Origin: CAZWSX01 sp964636985
GTDB lineage: Bacteria > Planctomycetota > Planctomycetia > Pirellulales > Pirellulaceae
NCBI GenBank assembly: GCA_964636985.1
Contig: CAZWSX010000004.1
Location: 310,001 to 374,000, forward strand
Direction of reading: 5' to 3'
Length of the DNA stretch: 64,000 bases
The notes beneath the pieces are model-generated. The model ran no database searches. It saw nothing but the letters and a program-made list of their open reading frames with translations, and was not told where the DNA came from. This document shows positions 16,723-25,773 of the stretch, piece by piece. How positions within the stretch are numbered: the first letter of the stretch is position 1; each line of letters starts with the position of its first letter. Both the position numbers and the translations under genes were made by a program.

Positions 16723-18819
16723 ATGAACTCGCAAGATCCAAAGAAGTTGGCACGATCGAATCGTTCTTCCAAGAAGGCCAACCGGCGAGCCTTTCGCGCG
16801 CAGCTGTCGTTTGAGCGGTTGGAAGACCGGACGGTCTTCGCCGTGAACACCGTTTCCTTCAGCCTCGCGACCCAATCAGTGAGCGAAAATGGGACGGTCA
16901 CGGTGAGCATCGAGCGGACCGGCGACACCACCGACGCCTTGATCGTACCCCTCACGTTTAGTGGCACCGCGACTAAAGGGCTCGACTACACAACGGCGAT
17001 CACTTCGTCGGTGACCATCGCCGCCGGCGAAGACAATGTCACGTTTTCGTTGCCGCTTTCGAACGACGCGCTCGTGGAGTGGGACGAAACGATCGTCTTG
17101 ACGATCGGCAGTTCGGCCGACTTTGACCTGGGGACCAACGACGAGCAGGTGGTGACGATTGTCGATAACGATATCAACCTGGCCCCTACGTTTACCAAGG
17201 GGCCCGATCAGGTCGTCAACGGCACCTCGACGCCCGTTGTGGTGAACAACTGGGCCACCAACATTTCGCCAGGCTCCGCGAACGAAACGAATCAAACGCT
17301 CCACTTTGTGGTCACGGCCCGCGATCCGAGTTTGTTCCTCGTGCAGCCGGCCATTGACGCCAGTGGAAAGCTGACCTTCACCCCCAAGGCAGGCTTCACG
17401 GGCAAGGTCGCCATCGACGTAGAACTGAAAGACGATGGCGGGACGGCCCACGGCGGCTCCGACACTTCGACGAAGCAAACGTTTTTTGTTGGAACGGCGT
17501 CCGCGATCAACAATGCCACACCGGTGAACAAGGTTCCCAAAAACGTCTTTATCGACGCGGGTGGGACCGCCACCTTCAACTCTGGTACGTCGCTGGAAGT
17601 ATCGATCTCCGACGCTGATGCCGGTAACGAGAGTGTTCGCATCACTTTGGTGGCCACGCAAGGGACGCTCACGCTTAAGCAAACCACCGGGCTCACGTTC
17701 ATCAATGGCGACGGCACCGACGACACCACGATGGCCCTGACCGGCACCGTCTCCGCGATCAACGCCGCTCTGAATGGATTGAAATTCAAGGCCAACAGCG
17801 GCTTCACGGGTGTGGCCTCGATCTCGGTGCTTACCAACGATTTAGGGAATTTGGGATCGGGCGGTGAGAAATCAGACAGCGATACGATCACGGTTAGCGT
17901 TGGTGCGAGCTCGATGTCGGGCACTGTGTTTCTCGACCCCAACGGCAACAACACACAAGACAGCGGCGAACCAGGCATTCCTAATGTGAAGGTCACTATT
18001 AAGGGGACCGGAACCGACAACAGTTCGTTCACGCGGACGACCACGACCGATGCCTCGGGCAACTATTCGTTCACCGAATTACCCCCCGGCACCTACCGCG
18101 TGACGGTTGCAACGGTTCAGAATCTCAAAAGCTTCTTTAACACCAGCGGCGGCTCGACCGGCACCACGGTGACGATTGGTACCTCGGTAGCTCCCACGCC
18201 TGCGAAGTTTGTTTCGAAGGGAGTTTCGTCGGAGGTCTTCGGGCAGTTCTTTTTCTTAGCTTCGCGGGGGACGCCGAGCGAATTCTTCAGCCGGATCGCC
18301 GCGGGGGCGAGCTCGGGATCGACGCTTCGCGCCATCGCAACGCCGGCGGGCATGTCTACTCACAGCGGCGAGGCGATTTCTTCGGTATCGGTCAACGACG
18401 TGCGACTGGCCGCCATCGCCGTTTGGAAAGCGGCGGGGATCGACGCGACCCAGGAAGCCAAGCTGCGAGCGACCCAAATCGACATCACCGATTTGCCAGG
18501 CGACGTATTGGGTCTGGCCCAAGATGGCAAGATTTGGCTCGACGTCACGGCCTCGGGCCTAGGATGGTTTGTTGATCCGACGCCGGACAGTAACGAAGAA
18601 TTCACCGGCAACGAGTCGGGCGAACTGGTCGCCAGTGGATCGGAAGCGCAAGCGATCGACTTGCTAACGGTGTTGGTCCACGAGATGGGACATATTCTCG
18701 GATTGTCCGACGACGCCGTGGCCAACGCCAACGGCGTGATGGCCGAATTCCTGGGCGGGGGGACGCGTCGCATACCGGCCAGCGCGGCCGATCGCTTCTT
18801 TAGCCGCCTCGTGTCTTAG
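16723..18819 (+). CDS. Secreted multidomain surface protein: Calx-beta, SdrD-B and metzincin-like end
   Basis: A 698-residue protein. The N-terminus is Lys/Arg/Ser-rich and carries FERLEDRTVFAV at about 30-41, the LEDR-type export motif seen on large planctomycete surface proteins. Domains in order: Calx-beta (about 43-150, with SENGTVTVSIERTG and the closing VVTIVDND), two Ig/cadherin-like beta domains (about 155-390), and an SdrD-B/Cna-B-like domain (about 395-500, GTVFLDPNGNNTQDSGEPG and GNYSFTELPPGTYRVTV). A C-terminal alpha/beta region follows with HEMGHILGLSDD at 653-664, which fits the metzincin pattern HExxHxxGxxD (H653, E654, H657, D663). The likely job is cell-surface or matrix attachment with possible proteolysis. 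It ends 4 bases into the convergent BBP7 gene. Confidence 0.85.
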   Translation: MNSQDPKKLARSNRSSKKANRRAFRAQLSFERLEDRTVFAVNTVSFSLATQSVSENGTVTVSIERTGDTTDALIVPLTFSGTATKGLDYTTAITSSVTIAAGEDNVTFSLPLSNDALVEWDETIVLTIGSSADFDLGTNDEQVVTIVDNDINLAPTFTKGPDQVVNGTSTPVVVNNWATNISPGSANETNQTLHFVVTARDPSLFLVQPAIDASGKLTFTPKAGFTGKVAIDVELKDDGGTAHGGSDTSTKQTFFVGTASAINNATPVNKVPKNVFIDAGGTATFNSGTSLEVSISDADAGNESVRITLVATQGTLTLKQTTGLTFINGDGTDDTTMALTGTVSAINAALNGLKFKANSGFTGVASISVLTNDLGNLGSGGEKSDSDTITVSVGASSMSGTVFLDPNGNNTQDSGEPGIPNVKVTIKGTGTDNSSFTRTTTTDASGNYSFTELPPGTYRVTVATVQNLKSFFNTSGGSTGTTVTIGTSVAPTPAKFVSKGVSSEVFGQFFFLASRGTPSEFFSRIAAGASSGSTLRAIATPAGMSTHSGEAISSVSVNDVRLAAIAVWKAAGIDATQEAKLRATQIDITDLPGDVLGLAQDGKIWLDVTASGLGWFVDPTPDSNEEFTGNESGELVASGSEAQAIDLLTVLVHEMGHILGLSDDAVANANGVMAEFLGGGTRRIPASAADRFFSRLVS

Positions 18820-20426
18820 TAGTTGTACGTGAGCCCCACATTGACGCCCTGCGCCCAGTAGCCCACTTCTTTGCCCGGGAACGTGGGGCGTTGCTGTCCG
18901 ACAACTGGGTTGGGGGGCGTCGGCAAGTTGATCGAACGGTCGATCAAATCGCCCGCGCGGTACGTGCCTGAGAGGCCGATGAGGGTGTAGCCAATCGAGT
19001 AGCTCAGTTTTTCTTGCGGTTCGAAGTTCAGCCGGACGCTTAGTTCGGGCAGCACGGCGAACGCACTACCGCCGAAATCGCCAATGTTCGACGGCCGTGC
19101 CAGCAGGCCGCCGTTGGTCGTGACGGGGTTGGCGTTGGGTTCGGTGACCGTGGTTTGCCCACGAATATTCACAGACCGACGGACGCCGCCAATGGCGACG
19201 CGGGTGGTTACTTCGAGGATGGCGCACCGGATCGGGCGCTGCCAAATCAAACCGAAGTCCGCACCGTGAAAGGTGTTGTAAACGCGGAACGATTCGGTGA
19301 CGCTGGTCACGGTGTTGATTGGTGCGACGAGTGGATTTTCGATGGCGGTTTGCGAAGTGGCGAACGATATGTTTTCGCGCAAGCGACCAAGGCGATAGCC
19401 GGTGATGAAGTCGACCATGACTGCGCGCGAGCAGAAATTCTCGTCGGTTTGGATGGGCGTTCGGAGAAAGAGTCCCCCGGCTTGGAAGACGCTTTCGGAC
19501 CGGATCGAGATATTGCCTGAGACATCGTCGTTCGCGCCGCCGCCACTGAAGGCGAGGACGCTGGCGTCTTCGTGGTTCACACTTGGCGCGACATTGAAAA
19601 AGGGACGAGCCAGAATCGGATTGCCGCTCGACGTGCTATCAAAACTAGTGCTGGCCTTGCCGCCGTACAGGTAATCCCCTTCGATCGCCAAAGTGGGACT
19701 AAGGCAAAAACCCATCACCGTGCGAATGCCCGAGTGGGCTCGGTCATTGATCTTGCCATCGCCAAACAGAACGCTGGTATTCGGCGTGCCGAGCACCCCC
19801 GCATTGCTGAATGTCGGACTACCACTGGTCGTACTCACCAGCGCCGGCACCTGGTCGCCACGCGAGTACCAGAGCAGGTATTCGACGCGGGCGTAAAAAT
19901 CGTCGATGAGGCGATGGCGATTGCGTTCGCCAAAAAAATAGTCATTACCGCACGCATAATCACCATACGAATCGCCACCGTATTCGAACGCGAAGTCGTC
20001 GTAAACTTCGGCGTCGGGGATGATCTTTTCGCGCGGCGACGACGTATCCGGTTTGACATTCGGCGTCGGTTTCGCAGGCGCGGGGCTAGTCAGTACGCTT
20101 TCCGGCTGCGTTCGCTTTTTCTTGGCAGGAGCAGGCGCCACGAGTTCTTCGGTCTCGTCGATCCCGTCGAGTTGTGGTTCTTCATCGGCCGTTTCGGATT
20201 CCTCAACGGGTTCGTCGTAGGCGGCGAATTCGACGAAGGGCTGGGCAGCTGCTTTTTCGGGCGCCGACTTGACGGCAGGAGTGGGCTTCGCGGCCGGAGC
20301 GGGCTTGGCTTCGATGACCAGGCGGAACGGGTTCACCGGGGGTGAATCCCCAGACGACTGCGCGAAGGAGCGCGTCGCCACGCAAAGGGAAAGGATCGCG
20401 AGGGTGTTAGCCAAGATTCTCTTCAT
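18816..20426 (-). CDS. BBP7-family outer-membrane beta-barrel protein
   Basis: A 536-residue exported protein. The ATG at 20426 begins MKRILANTLAILSLCVATRSFAQ, a clear signal peptide; a TTG two codons earlier was rejected. Residues about 30-140 are a low-complexity linker of Pro/Ala/Lys followed by an acidic section. The remainder is a predicted beta-barrel beginning with FYARVEYLLWYSRGDQVP, the hallmark of the BBP7 family (PF07585) found mostly in Planctomycetes. The family also shows in the ending with GYWAQGVNVGLTYNY, where an aromatic C-terminus is typical of outer-membrane barrels. Function unknown; probably a surface porin-like or structural protein. Convergent with the surface protein gene, stops overlapping by 4 bases. 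Confidence 0.88.
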   Translation of the reverse strand: MKRILANTLAILSLCVATRSFAQSSGDSPPVNPFRLVIEAKPAPAAKPTPAVKSAPEKAAAQPFVEFAAYDEPVEESETADEEPQLDGIDETEELVAPAPAKKKRTQPESVLTSPAPAKPTPNVKPDTSSPREKIIPDAEVYDDFAFEYGGDSYGDYACGNDYFFGERNRHRLIDDFYARVEYLLWYSRGDQVPALVSTTSGSPTFSNAGVLGTPNTSVLFGDGKINDRAHSGIRTVMGFCLSPTLAIEGDYLYGGKASTSFDSTSSGNPILARPFFNVAPSVNHEDASVLAFSGGGANDDVSGNISIRSESVFQAGGLFLRTPIQTDENFCSRAVMVDFITGYRLGRLRENISFATSQTAIENPLVAPINTVTSVTESFRVYNTFHGADFGLIWQRPIRCAILEVTTRVAIGGVRRSVNIRGQTTVTEPNANPVTTNGGLLARPSNIGDFGGSAFAVLPELSVRLNFEPQEKLSYSIGYTLIGLSGTYRAGDLIDRSINLPTPPNPVVGQQRPTFPGKEVGYWAQGVNVGLTYNY

Positions 20427-20682
20427 GGACAATCGATCGCCTTCGGACGTCGCCTCGTAGTCCCTGTGCGAGCATAGCCGTCAGTGCTAGTGCCGCGCAG
20501 TCGTATACTGTCGCCGTATTCCGAATAGGCTACCGCGAACCCGCAACCCGGCATTTACCATTTCTTGCAACCGGCAAAGTTCGCCAAGGCAGCCCGGCCT
20601 AATGCGTGCTTTCGCAAGCTGCGCAAGTTACCTAGAGGGGAACTGGTGAGTGATGATCACCGAGGAATCGCGTTCCAGCGTC

Positions 20683-22092
20683 TCAAGCGATGATCTTATG
20701 CGCCACGTGGCCGTGAACGTCTGTCAGGCGAAAGTCACGGCCTGCGAAGCGATAGGTCAATCGTTCGTGATCGAGCCCCAGAAGATGAAGGATCGTGGCA
20801 TGCAAATCGTGAACGTGCATCCGATCCTCCACGGCATGCCATCCCAGATCGTCGGTGGCTCCGTAGGTCATCCCGTCTCGAACGCCTCCTCCGGCCAACC
20901 ACATGGTGAAACCGAAGGGATGATGATCTCGTCCATCCTTACCCTCGGCCGTGGGCGTGCGGCCGAACTCGCCGCCCCAAATCACGAGCGTGTCGTCGAG
21001 CAAGCCGCGAGTCTTCAGATCGGACAATAGCCCAGCGATGGGGCGATCGGTCGCTAGCGCGTTCTTTTCGTGTCCCGTCTTAAGTCCACCGTGTTGATCC
21101 CACGGTTGAAAGCCATCCGTTGTGTGATAGAGCTGGACAAACCGAACGCCGCGCTCGACCAAGCGCCTTGCCAGCAGGCATTGCTTGCCGAAGATTTCCG
21201 TTTCGGGTCGATCCAATCCATAGCTCTGATGCGTTGCCGCTGATTCGCGAGCCAGGTCGAACGCCTCCGGCGCTTCGGTCTGCATCCGAAATGCCAGCTC
21301 GAACGATGCCATCCGCGCCGTCAGTCGGTCGTCGTCGCCCCGCTTTTCGCGATGAAGGTCATTTAAACTCGCCAGCGCATCCAACTCTCGCCGTTGCCGC
21401 TCTTTCGTCGTTTCGGAACGAAGGTTGCGCAGAGGCTCGGCGAGATTGGTCACGAACGTTCCTTGGTAGGTCGCGGGCAAAAAGCTCGATCCGTACTGAC
21501 GCGCCCCCTCGATCAATGGCCCAGGGCCAATCGCGATGAACCCGGACAAGTTTTGATTCTCCGTCCCCAGGCCGTAGGTGATCCATGATCCCATGCTGGG
21601 ACGCGACAAAACCCGCTCGCCTGTATGCATCAGCAGGCATCCGCCTGGATGGTTGGGATCGTCCGTCACCATCGAGCGAAGGACGCAAAGATCGTCGGCC
21701 AACTTTGCCGTATGGGGAAACAGTTCGCTTACCTCGATGCCCGATTGCCCGTGCCTGGCGAACTTCCAAGGAGAGGCCAGAAGATTGCGCTGCTGTCCCA
21801 GATAAAGTTGCGGCGACGGCTTCCCATCGTTGATGGTCAGGCGCGGTTTCGGATCGAATGTATCGACGTGCGAAGGACCACCGGGCATAAACAGAAAGAT
21901 CACCCGCTTCGCTCGCGCGGGAAAATGACCGGTTCGCGGCGCAAGCGGAGCAGGCGAACTTGGATCGAGTGTTGCCTGCTTGCCGATTTCGCCGGCACAC
22001 GACTCTTCTGCAGCGATCGCCGAGAAGGCCAAGGCGGCGAATCCAGCACCGCCACGCTCCAACAAGATCCGGCGGCTCAGCTTAGTCGACAT
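20683..22092 (-). CDS. DUF1501 protein (alkaline-phosphatase-superfamily-like, exported)
   Basis: A 469-residue protein of the planctomycete DUF1501 family, related in fold to sulfatases and phosphatases. The N-terminus MSTKLSRRILLERGGAGFAA resembles a Tat leader (SRR followed by a hydrophobic stretch). Family segments include FLFMPGGPSHVDTFDPKP near residue 70, the GCLLMHTGERV region, VRFVQLYHTTDGFQPWDQHG, and the C-terminal EFGRTPTAEGKDGRDHHP. Its start overlaps the end of the upstream DUF1549/DUF1553 gene by 11 bases, the standard coupled pair of this phylum. The reaction is unknown. Confidence 0.93.
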   Translation of the reverse strand: MSTKLSRRILLERGGAGFAALAFSAIAAEESCAGEIGKQATLDPSSPAPLAPRTGHFPARAKRVIFLFMPGGPSHVDTFDPKPRLTINDGKPSPQLYLGQQRNLLASPWKFARHGQSGIEVSELFPHTAKLADDLCVLRSMVTDDPNHPGGCLLMHTGERVLSRPSMGSWITYGLGTENQNLSGFIAIGPGPLIEGARQYGSSFLPATYQGTFVTNLAEPLRNLRSETTKERQRRELDALASLNDLHREKRGDDDRLTARMASFELAFRMQTEAPEAFDLARESAATHQSYGLDRPETEIFGKQCLLARRLVERGVRFVQLYHTTDGFQPWDQHGGLKTGHEKNALATDRPIAGLLSDLKTRGLLDDTLVIWGGEFGRTPTAEGKDGRDHHPFGFTMWLAGGGVRDGMTYGATDDLGWHAVEDRMHVHDLHATILHLLGLDHERLTYRFAGRDFRLTDVHGHVAHKIIA

Positions 22093-25000
22093 GAATGAAC
22101 TCGTTGGAACAAAACAGGACGCGGCAGTATCGAACCCAAGGATTGGCTACGGTGTTGTCGTCAATCAATTGCAAACCGATCTCGATCTCACGATCTGTGG
22201 CCGGCCGAGCAAACAAGATTTCGTAGAGCTTCCGGATGCGGTTGGCGCTCGTTCCATCAGAGGCTTCTCGCAATCCGCGGTCGGCCAGCGCAGTCGCCGC
22301 CTGATCGAGCCAGGCGTCGTTCATAAAGAAGAGTGCCTGCGGCGCTACGGTCGACTGATTGCGACGTTCAATAATCCCGCCGCCGCTCGATCCATCGAAC
22401 AGCGAAGCGAAGTCGGCCGCTTTGGCGCCCGTGCGAACCGACATCAAGTAGAGCGTACGCCGCGACACTGCGACGTCGAGAAAGCCTGGCCCGCCGGAGT
22501 TACTGCTCAAGATACCCGAGGTGGCCAGCAGCGAATCGCGAATTTCCTCCGCATCAAGACGGCGGCGCGGCATCCGCGACAAGAATCGATTCTCCGGATC
22601 GCGACTCGACGAAGGCGAGAGGCTGCTCTGTTGGTAGGTGCTCGACAGCAAGATTTCTCGATGCAGATCTTTGATCGACCAGCCCGCGTCAACCAATCGC
22701 TTAGCCAAATAGTCGAGCAACTCAGGGTGGCTGGGCAACTCGCCACGAACACCAAAATTGGTCGACGTGCGGACCAGCCCCTGGCCAAAATGATGCTGCC
22801 AAATGCGGTTGACGATCACGCGGGCTGTCAGCGGATGATCAGCACGCGTCAGCCACTGCGCCAGTTCCAACCGGCCGCTCCCTTTTTCGATGGCCACAGG
22901 TTCACCACCAAAGGCTGCGGGAACGCCCCGTGGGACGACCTTGCCGAGTCTCTTGGGATTTCCGCGAATGAACACGGGAGCGTCGTGGAACCCTTCGTGC
23001 CGCGTTCCCGGCGGACCACCGTCAAGGACTGTAATCGTTCGCGGGATCTCAACTGCCGGCTTGCTTTTGAGCTGTTCCAGTTCGAGCCGTTCCGCCGAGA
23101 GCTGTTCTCTCCTCGCAGGCGGTAACGATTCCCATCGCTTGTCGGAGGCAACCCAATACGGTCCCCGCGACGACAAGAGCTCCGAGAAGAGGTCACGAAC
23201 TTCCTCGCGCGGACCGGTTGCCTCGGATTGTGATGCGACGGCTTCGTCACGAGAGACCATCCAGTGCGATCGGATCTCGTCTTCGACACGAAGCCTTGTC
23301 GGTTCGTCGAGGACTGCGGAAAAGACGCGGATCTCTGCCAGATCGCCGACGAATCGCAATCCCTGCGAGGACCCCGGACCGCCAATCTGCAGCGCCGTGA
23401 TCGCTGGATCGGCGGATGCGGAATCGATCGCTGCGTTGGACCCTACCAGTGCGCCGTTGCGATAAAGAGTCGTCCCGCCGGCTCCCCAGCTCAGAGTTAC
23501 CAATTGCCAATCGAGGTTCCCGTCGCCCGAGACGATATCGCCGCTGGCGCCGTTTCGCCGAATGATGGCATGCAATCCTCCGCCTTCGCGCATCATCAGG
23601 CCAACGCCGTGCTGCCCGACGGCGGCATCTTCCCATCCCACCAGGCGCGTTCCATGGGCATTCGATGCGGGCCGAAAGAATGCGACAAACGTTCCGCTGG
23701 GTGGCATTGCCTGAGGCAGCCGCAGCGCCACTTTGCCGTCGTAGCGCATGACGCGTTGTGAGCATCCTGGCAAGTCGACCGAGTCGAGCTTCGGCCCCGT
23801 CGATTTCTCATCGGGAGCAGCGTCTTCCGCAATCAAGGTGCGGCTTGGCCATCGTTTCACGCACTGATTATCGTCCGTTTCGATGTAGGAATCATCGGAT
23901 CGAAGTCGTACGGTTTCCGAATCCGCCAGCGATCTCGCTACGGCGTCGGTAGCAATCAAGTCGCGGCGACTGTTCGCAACACTCGTCAACTCATTAGCCA
24001 GCTTCGCCGCGGCTGCCGTTGTCTCATTCTTCTGCTCGTCGAAATTCGTCGAGGCTCGCAGCAGCGGTGCCAAAACGGGACGCGATTGATTCTGCTTCAA
24101 AAACGCTTGCCATCGCGTGAGTTCTCCCGCGTCGACTCCCGACTCCTTGGCGAATGATTCCAACGGCGGTGGATTAGGGCCTTGAGAACGGTGGTAATAC
24201 TCGATTGCCGTCGGAAGGACTCGCGCGATCGCGTCCCCTAGTTGCCGTTGCATTTGGGTGAAAAAGACGCGATCGGTGGCTGTTTGCACTCGTGGGATCA
24301 GGTGTGCGATTCGATTTTTGTCTCGTTCGGTTTCCGCCTCAATCTCTCGTAGCTTTTGGGCTGGCAACAACGGCGCACGGACCAGCGGCGTATTGCCGGC
24401 GACTGGTCCAGGAATGAGCCGCGAGCTGAAGAAGATGCCCGCTAACGCGTAATAGTCCTCCGTCGAGATCGGATCGAACTTGTGATCGTGGCAACGAGCG
24501 CAGGCGACCGTTAGTCCCAGAAAGGCTCGCCCGACGACGTCGATTTGATCGTTGACGTAGTCGGCAATCATTTGGTCTTTGTCGACGTCGCCTGGCACAA
24601 AGTCGGCGAGAGCCAACATCCCGGTCGCCACCAAACCGTCAACGTCGATTTGCGAGTCATCGGAGGGCTGTAGCAAATCGCCCGCGATCTGCTGCCTGAC
24701 GAACTGGTCGTAAGGGAGGTCGCTATTGAACGCCTTGACCACCCAATCACGGTATCGCCAGGCTTCGCGAAAATCGCTTTCGGCCGGTAGCTGGATTAAA
24801 TCTCGCGCGTCGGCGTACCGCACGACGTCAAGCCAATGCCGTCCCCATCGCTCGCCATAGAGTGGAGAAGCCAATAATCGTTCAACAACGTTGGCGTAGG
24901 CCGTGGGAGACGAATCCTTTAGGAACTGTGCCACTTGCTCAGGCGTCGGCGGCAGTCCGGTGAGGTCGAACGTTGCCCGTCGAATCAAAGTTTGTTTGTC

Positions 25001-25552
25001 CGCCGGTTCAGTTGGCGCGAGACCGTTTTTCTCCATGGCTGCGAGCAGGAAGTGGTCGATCGACGTGTTCGGCCAGTTACGATTTCGCACCTCCGGCGGC
25101 GATACATCGCGCACCGGCTTGAGCGACCAAAGTTCTCGATGAAGGACAGAAGTCGCATTCTTCGAGCCTGCTGTGGTGCCGGGGATTTCATCGGGCCAAA
25201 CGGCCCCATTCTTGACCCACCGCACGAGCGTCGCAATTTGCGCCTCGGACAGCTTGCCATCGGGCGGCATCTTAAGCTCGCCTTGGTATCCGATGGCTTG
25301 GATCAACAGGCTCTTCTCAGGCTCACCCGGAACAATGGCCGGCCCGTTGTCACCACCACTTAAGATTTCGTCGCGATGCGTGAGCTTAAGGCCTCCATTT
25401 TGTTCCTTGAGGCCGTGACAACCTTGGCACTTTTCGACCAGCAAGGGACGTACGCATGTTTCGAATTCGTCGTCCGATGCGCATGCATGCTTCCCGTTCG
25501 TCTTGATGACAAACAACAGCGCGATGCATAGTGCGAACCATCGAGCCGACAT
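22082..25552 (-). CDS. PSCyt1/DUF1549/DUF1553 protein with LamG-like insert
   Basis: A 1156-residue exported protein. The start ATG 25552 (MSARWFALCIALLFVI) was preferred to a GTG six codons upstream. After the signal peptide comes a Planctomycete cytochrome c box with the haem motif CQGCH (C42, C45, H46). Next is DUF1549, with TSIDHFLLAAMEKNGL, FDLTGLPPTPEQ and ERWGRHWLDVVRYADA, then a long helical middle. A concanavalin/LamG-like beta domain occupies roughly 610-770 (FVAFFRPASNAHGTRLVGW). DUF1553 ends the protein with VNRIWQHHFGQGLV and FLSRMPRRRLDAEEIRDSLL. The family is thought to oxidise or degrade polymers outside the cytoplasm, but the activity is unproven. It is translationally coupled to the DUF1501 gene. 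Confidence 0.93.
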   Translation of the reverse strand: MSARWFALCIALLFVIKTNGKHACASDDEFETCVRPLLVEKCQGCHGLKEQNGGLKLTHRDEILSGGDNGPAIVPGEPEKSLLIQAIGYQGELKMPPDGKLSEAQIATLVRWVKNGAVWPDEIPGTTAGSKNATSVLHRELWSLKPVRDVSPPEVRNRNWPNTSIDHFLLAAMEKNGLAPTEPADKQTLIRRATFDLTGLPPTPEQVAQFLKDSSPTAYANVVERLLASPLYGERWGRHWLDVVRYADARDLIQLPAESDFREAWRYRDWVVKAFNSDLPYDQFVRQQIAGDLLQPSDDSQIDVDGLVATGMLALADFVPGDVDKDQMIADYVNDQIDVVGRAFLGLTVACARCHDHKFDPISTEDYYALAGIFFSSRLIPGPVAGNTPLVRAPLLPAQKLREIEAETERDKNRIAHLIPRVQTATDRVFFTQMQRQLGDAIARVLPTAIEYYHRSQGPNPPPLESFAKESGVDAGELTRWQAFLKQNQSRPVLAPLLRASTNFDEQKNETTAAAAKLANELTSVANSRRDLIATDAVARSLADSETVRLRSDDSYIETDDNQCVKRWPSRTLIAEDAAPDEKSTGPKLDSVDLPGCSQRVMRYDGKVALRLPQAMPPSGTFVAFFRPASNAHGTRLVGWEDAAVGQHGVGLMMREGGGLHAIIRRNGASGDIVSGDGNLDWQLVTLSWGAGGTTLYRNGALVGSNAAIDSASADPAITALQIGGPGSSQGLRFVGDLAEIRVFSAVLDEPTRLRVEDEIRSHWMVSRDEAVASQSEATGPREEVRDLFSELLSSRGPYWVASDKRWESLPPARREQLSAERLELEQLKSKPAVEIPRTITVLDGGPPGTRHEGFHDAPVFIRGNPKRLGKVVPRGVPAAFGGEPVAIEKGSGRLELAQWLTRADHPLTARVIVNRIWQHHFGQGLVRTSTNFGVRGELPSHPELLDYLAKRLVDAGWSIKDLHREILLSSTYQQSSLSPSSSRDPENRFLSRMPRRRLDAEEIRDSLLATSGILSSNSGGPGFLDVAVSRRTLYLMSVRTGAKAADFASLFDGSSGGGIIERRNQSTVAPQALFFMNDAWLDQAATALADRGLREASDGTSANRIRKLYEILFARPATDREIEIGLQLIDDNTVANPWVRYCRVLFCSNEFIHVD

Positions 25553-25702
25553 GCTTTGAGTACCGAACACACGGAAAAGCTAAAAACGAATGGACGCTCG
25601 CCGCCATTTTCGATTGGCGCGAGAATCAGAGCAACAGCTTGTTATCTCAGATACGGCCTTTCTTAGGTAGAAATGCAAGTCAGCTGAGGCTATTTTGTTC
25701 AT

Positions 25703-25727
25703 GAGATCGCGTTAACTCGCGATTCTC
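25703..25727. promoter_or_regulatory. Imperfect hairpin/inverted repeat upstream of oxidoreductase gene
   Basis: GAGATCGCG (25703-25711) can pair with CGCGATTCTC (25718-25727) with one bulged base around a TTAACT loop. It lies about 45 bases before the oxidoreductase start and between divergent genes, so it could be an operator. There is no T-run. Weak evidence. Confidence 0.25.
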
Positions 25728-25773
25728 CCGCTCGGTAACACTCTCCACATGGCTTTTTCACGGAAGTGAACGC

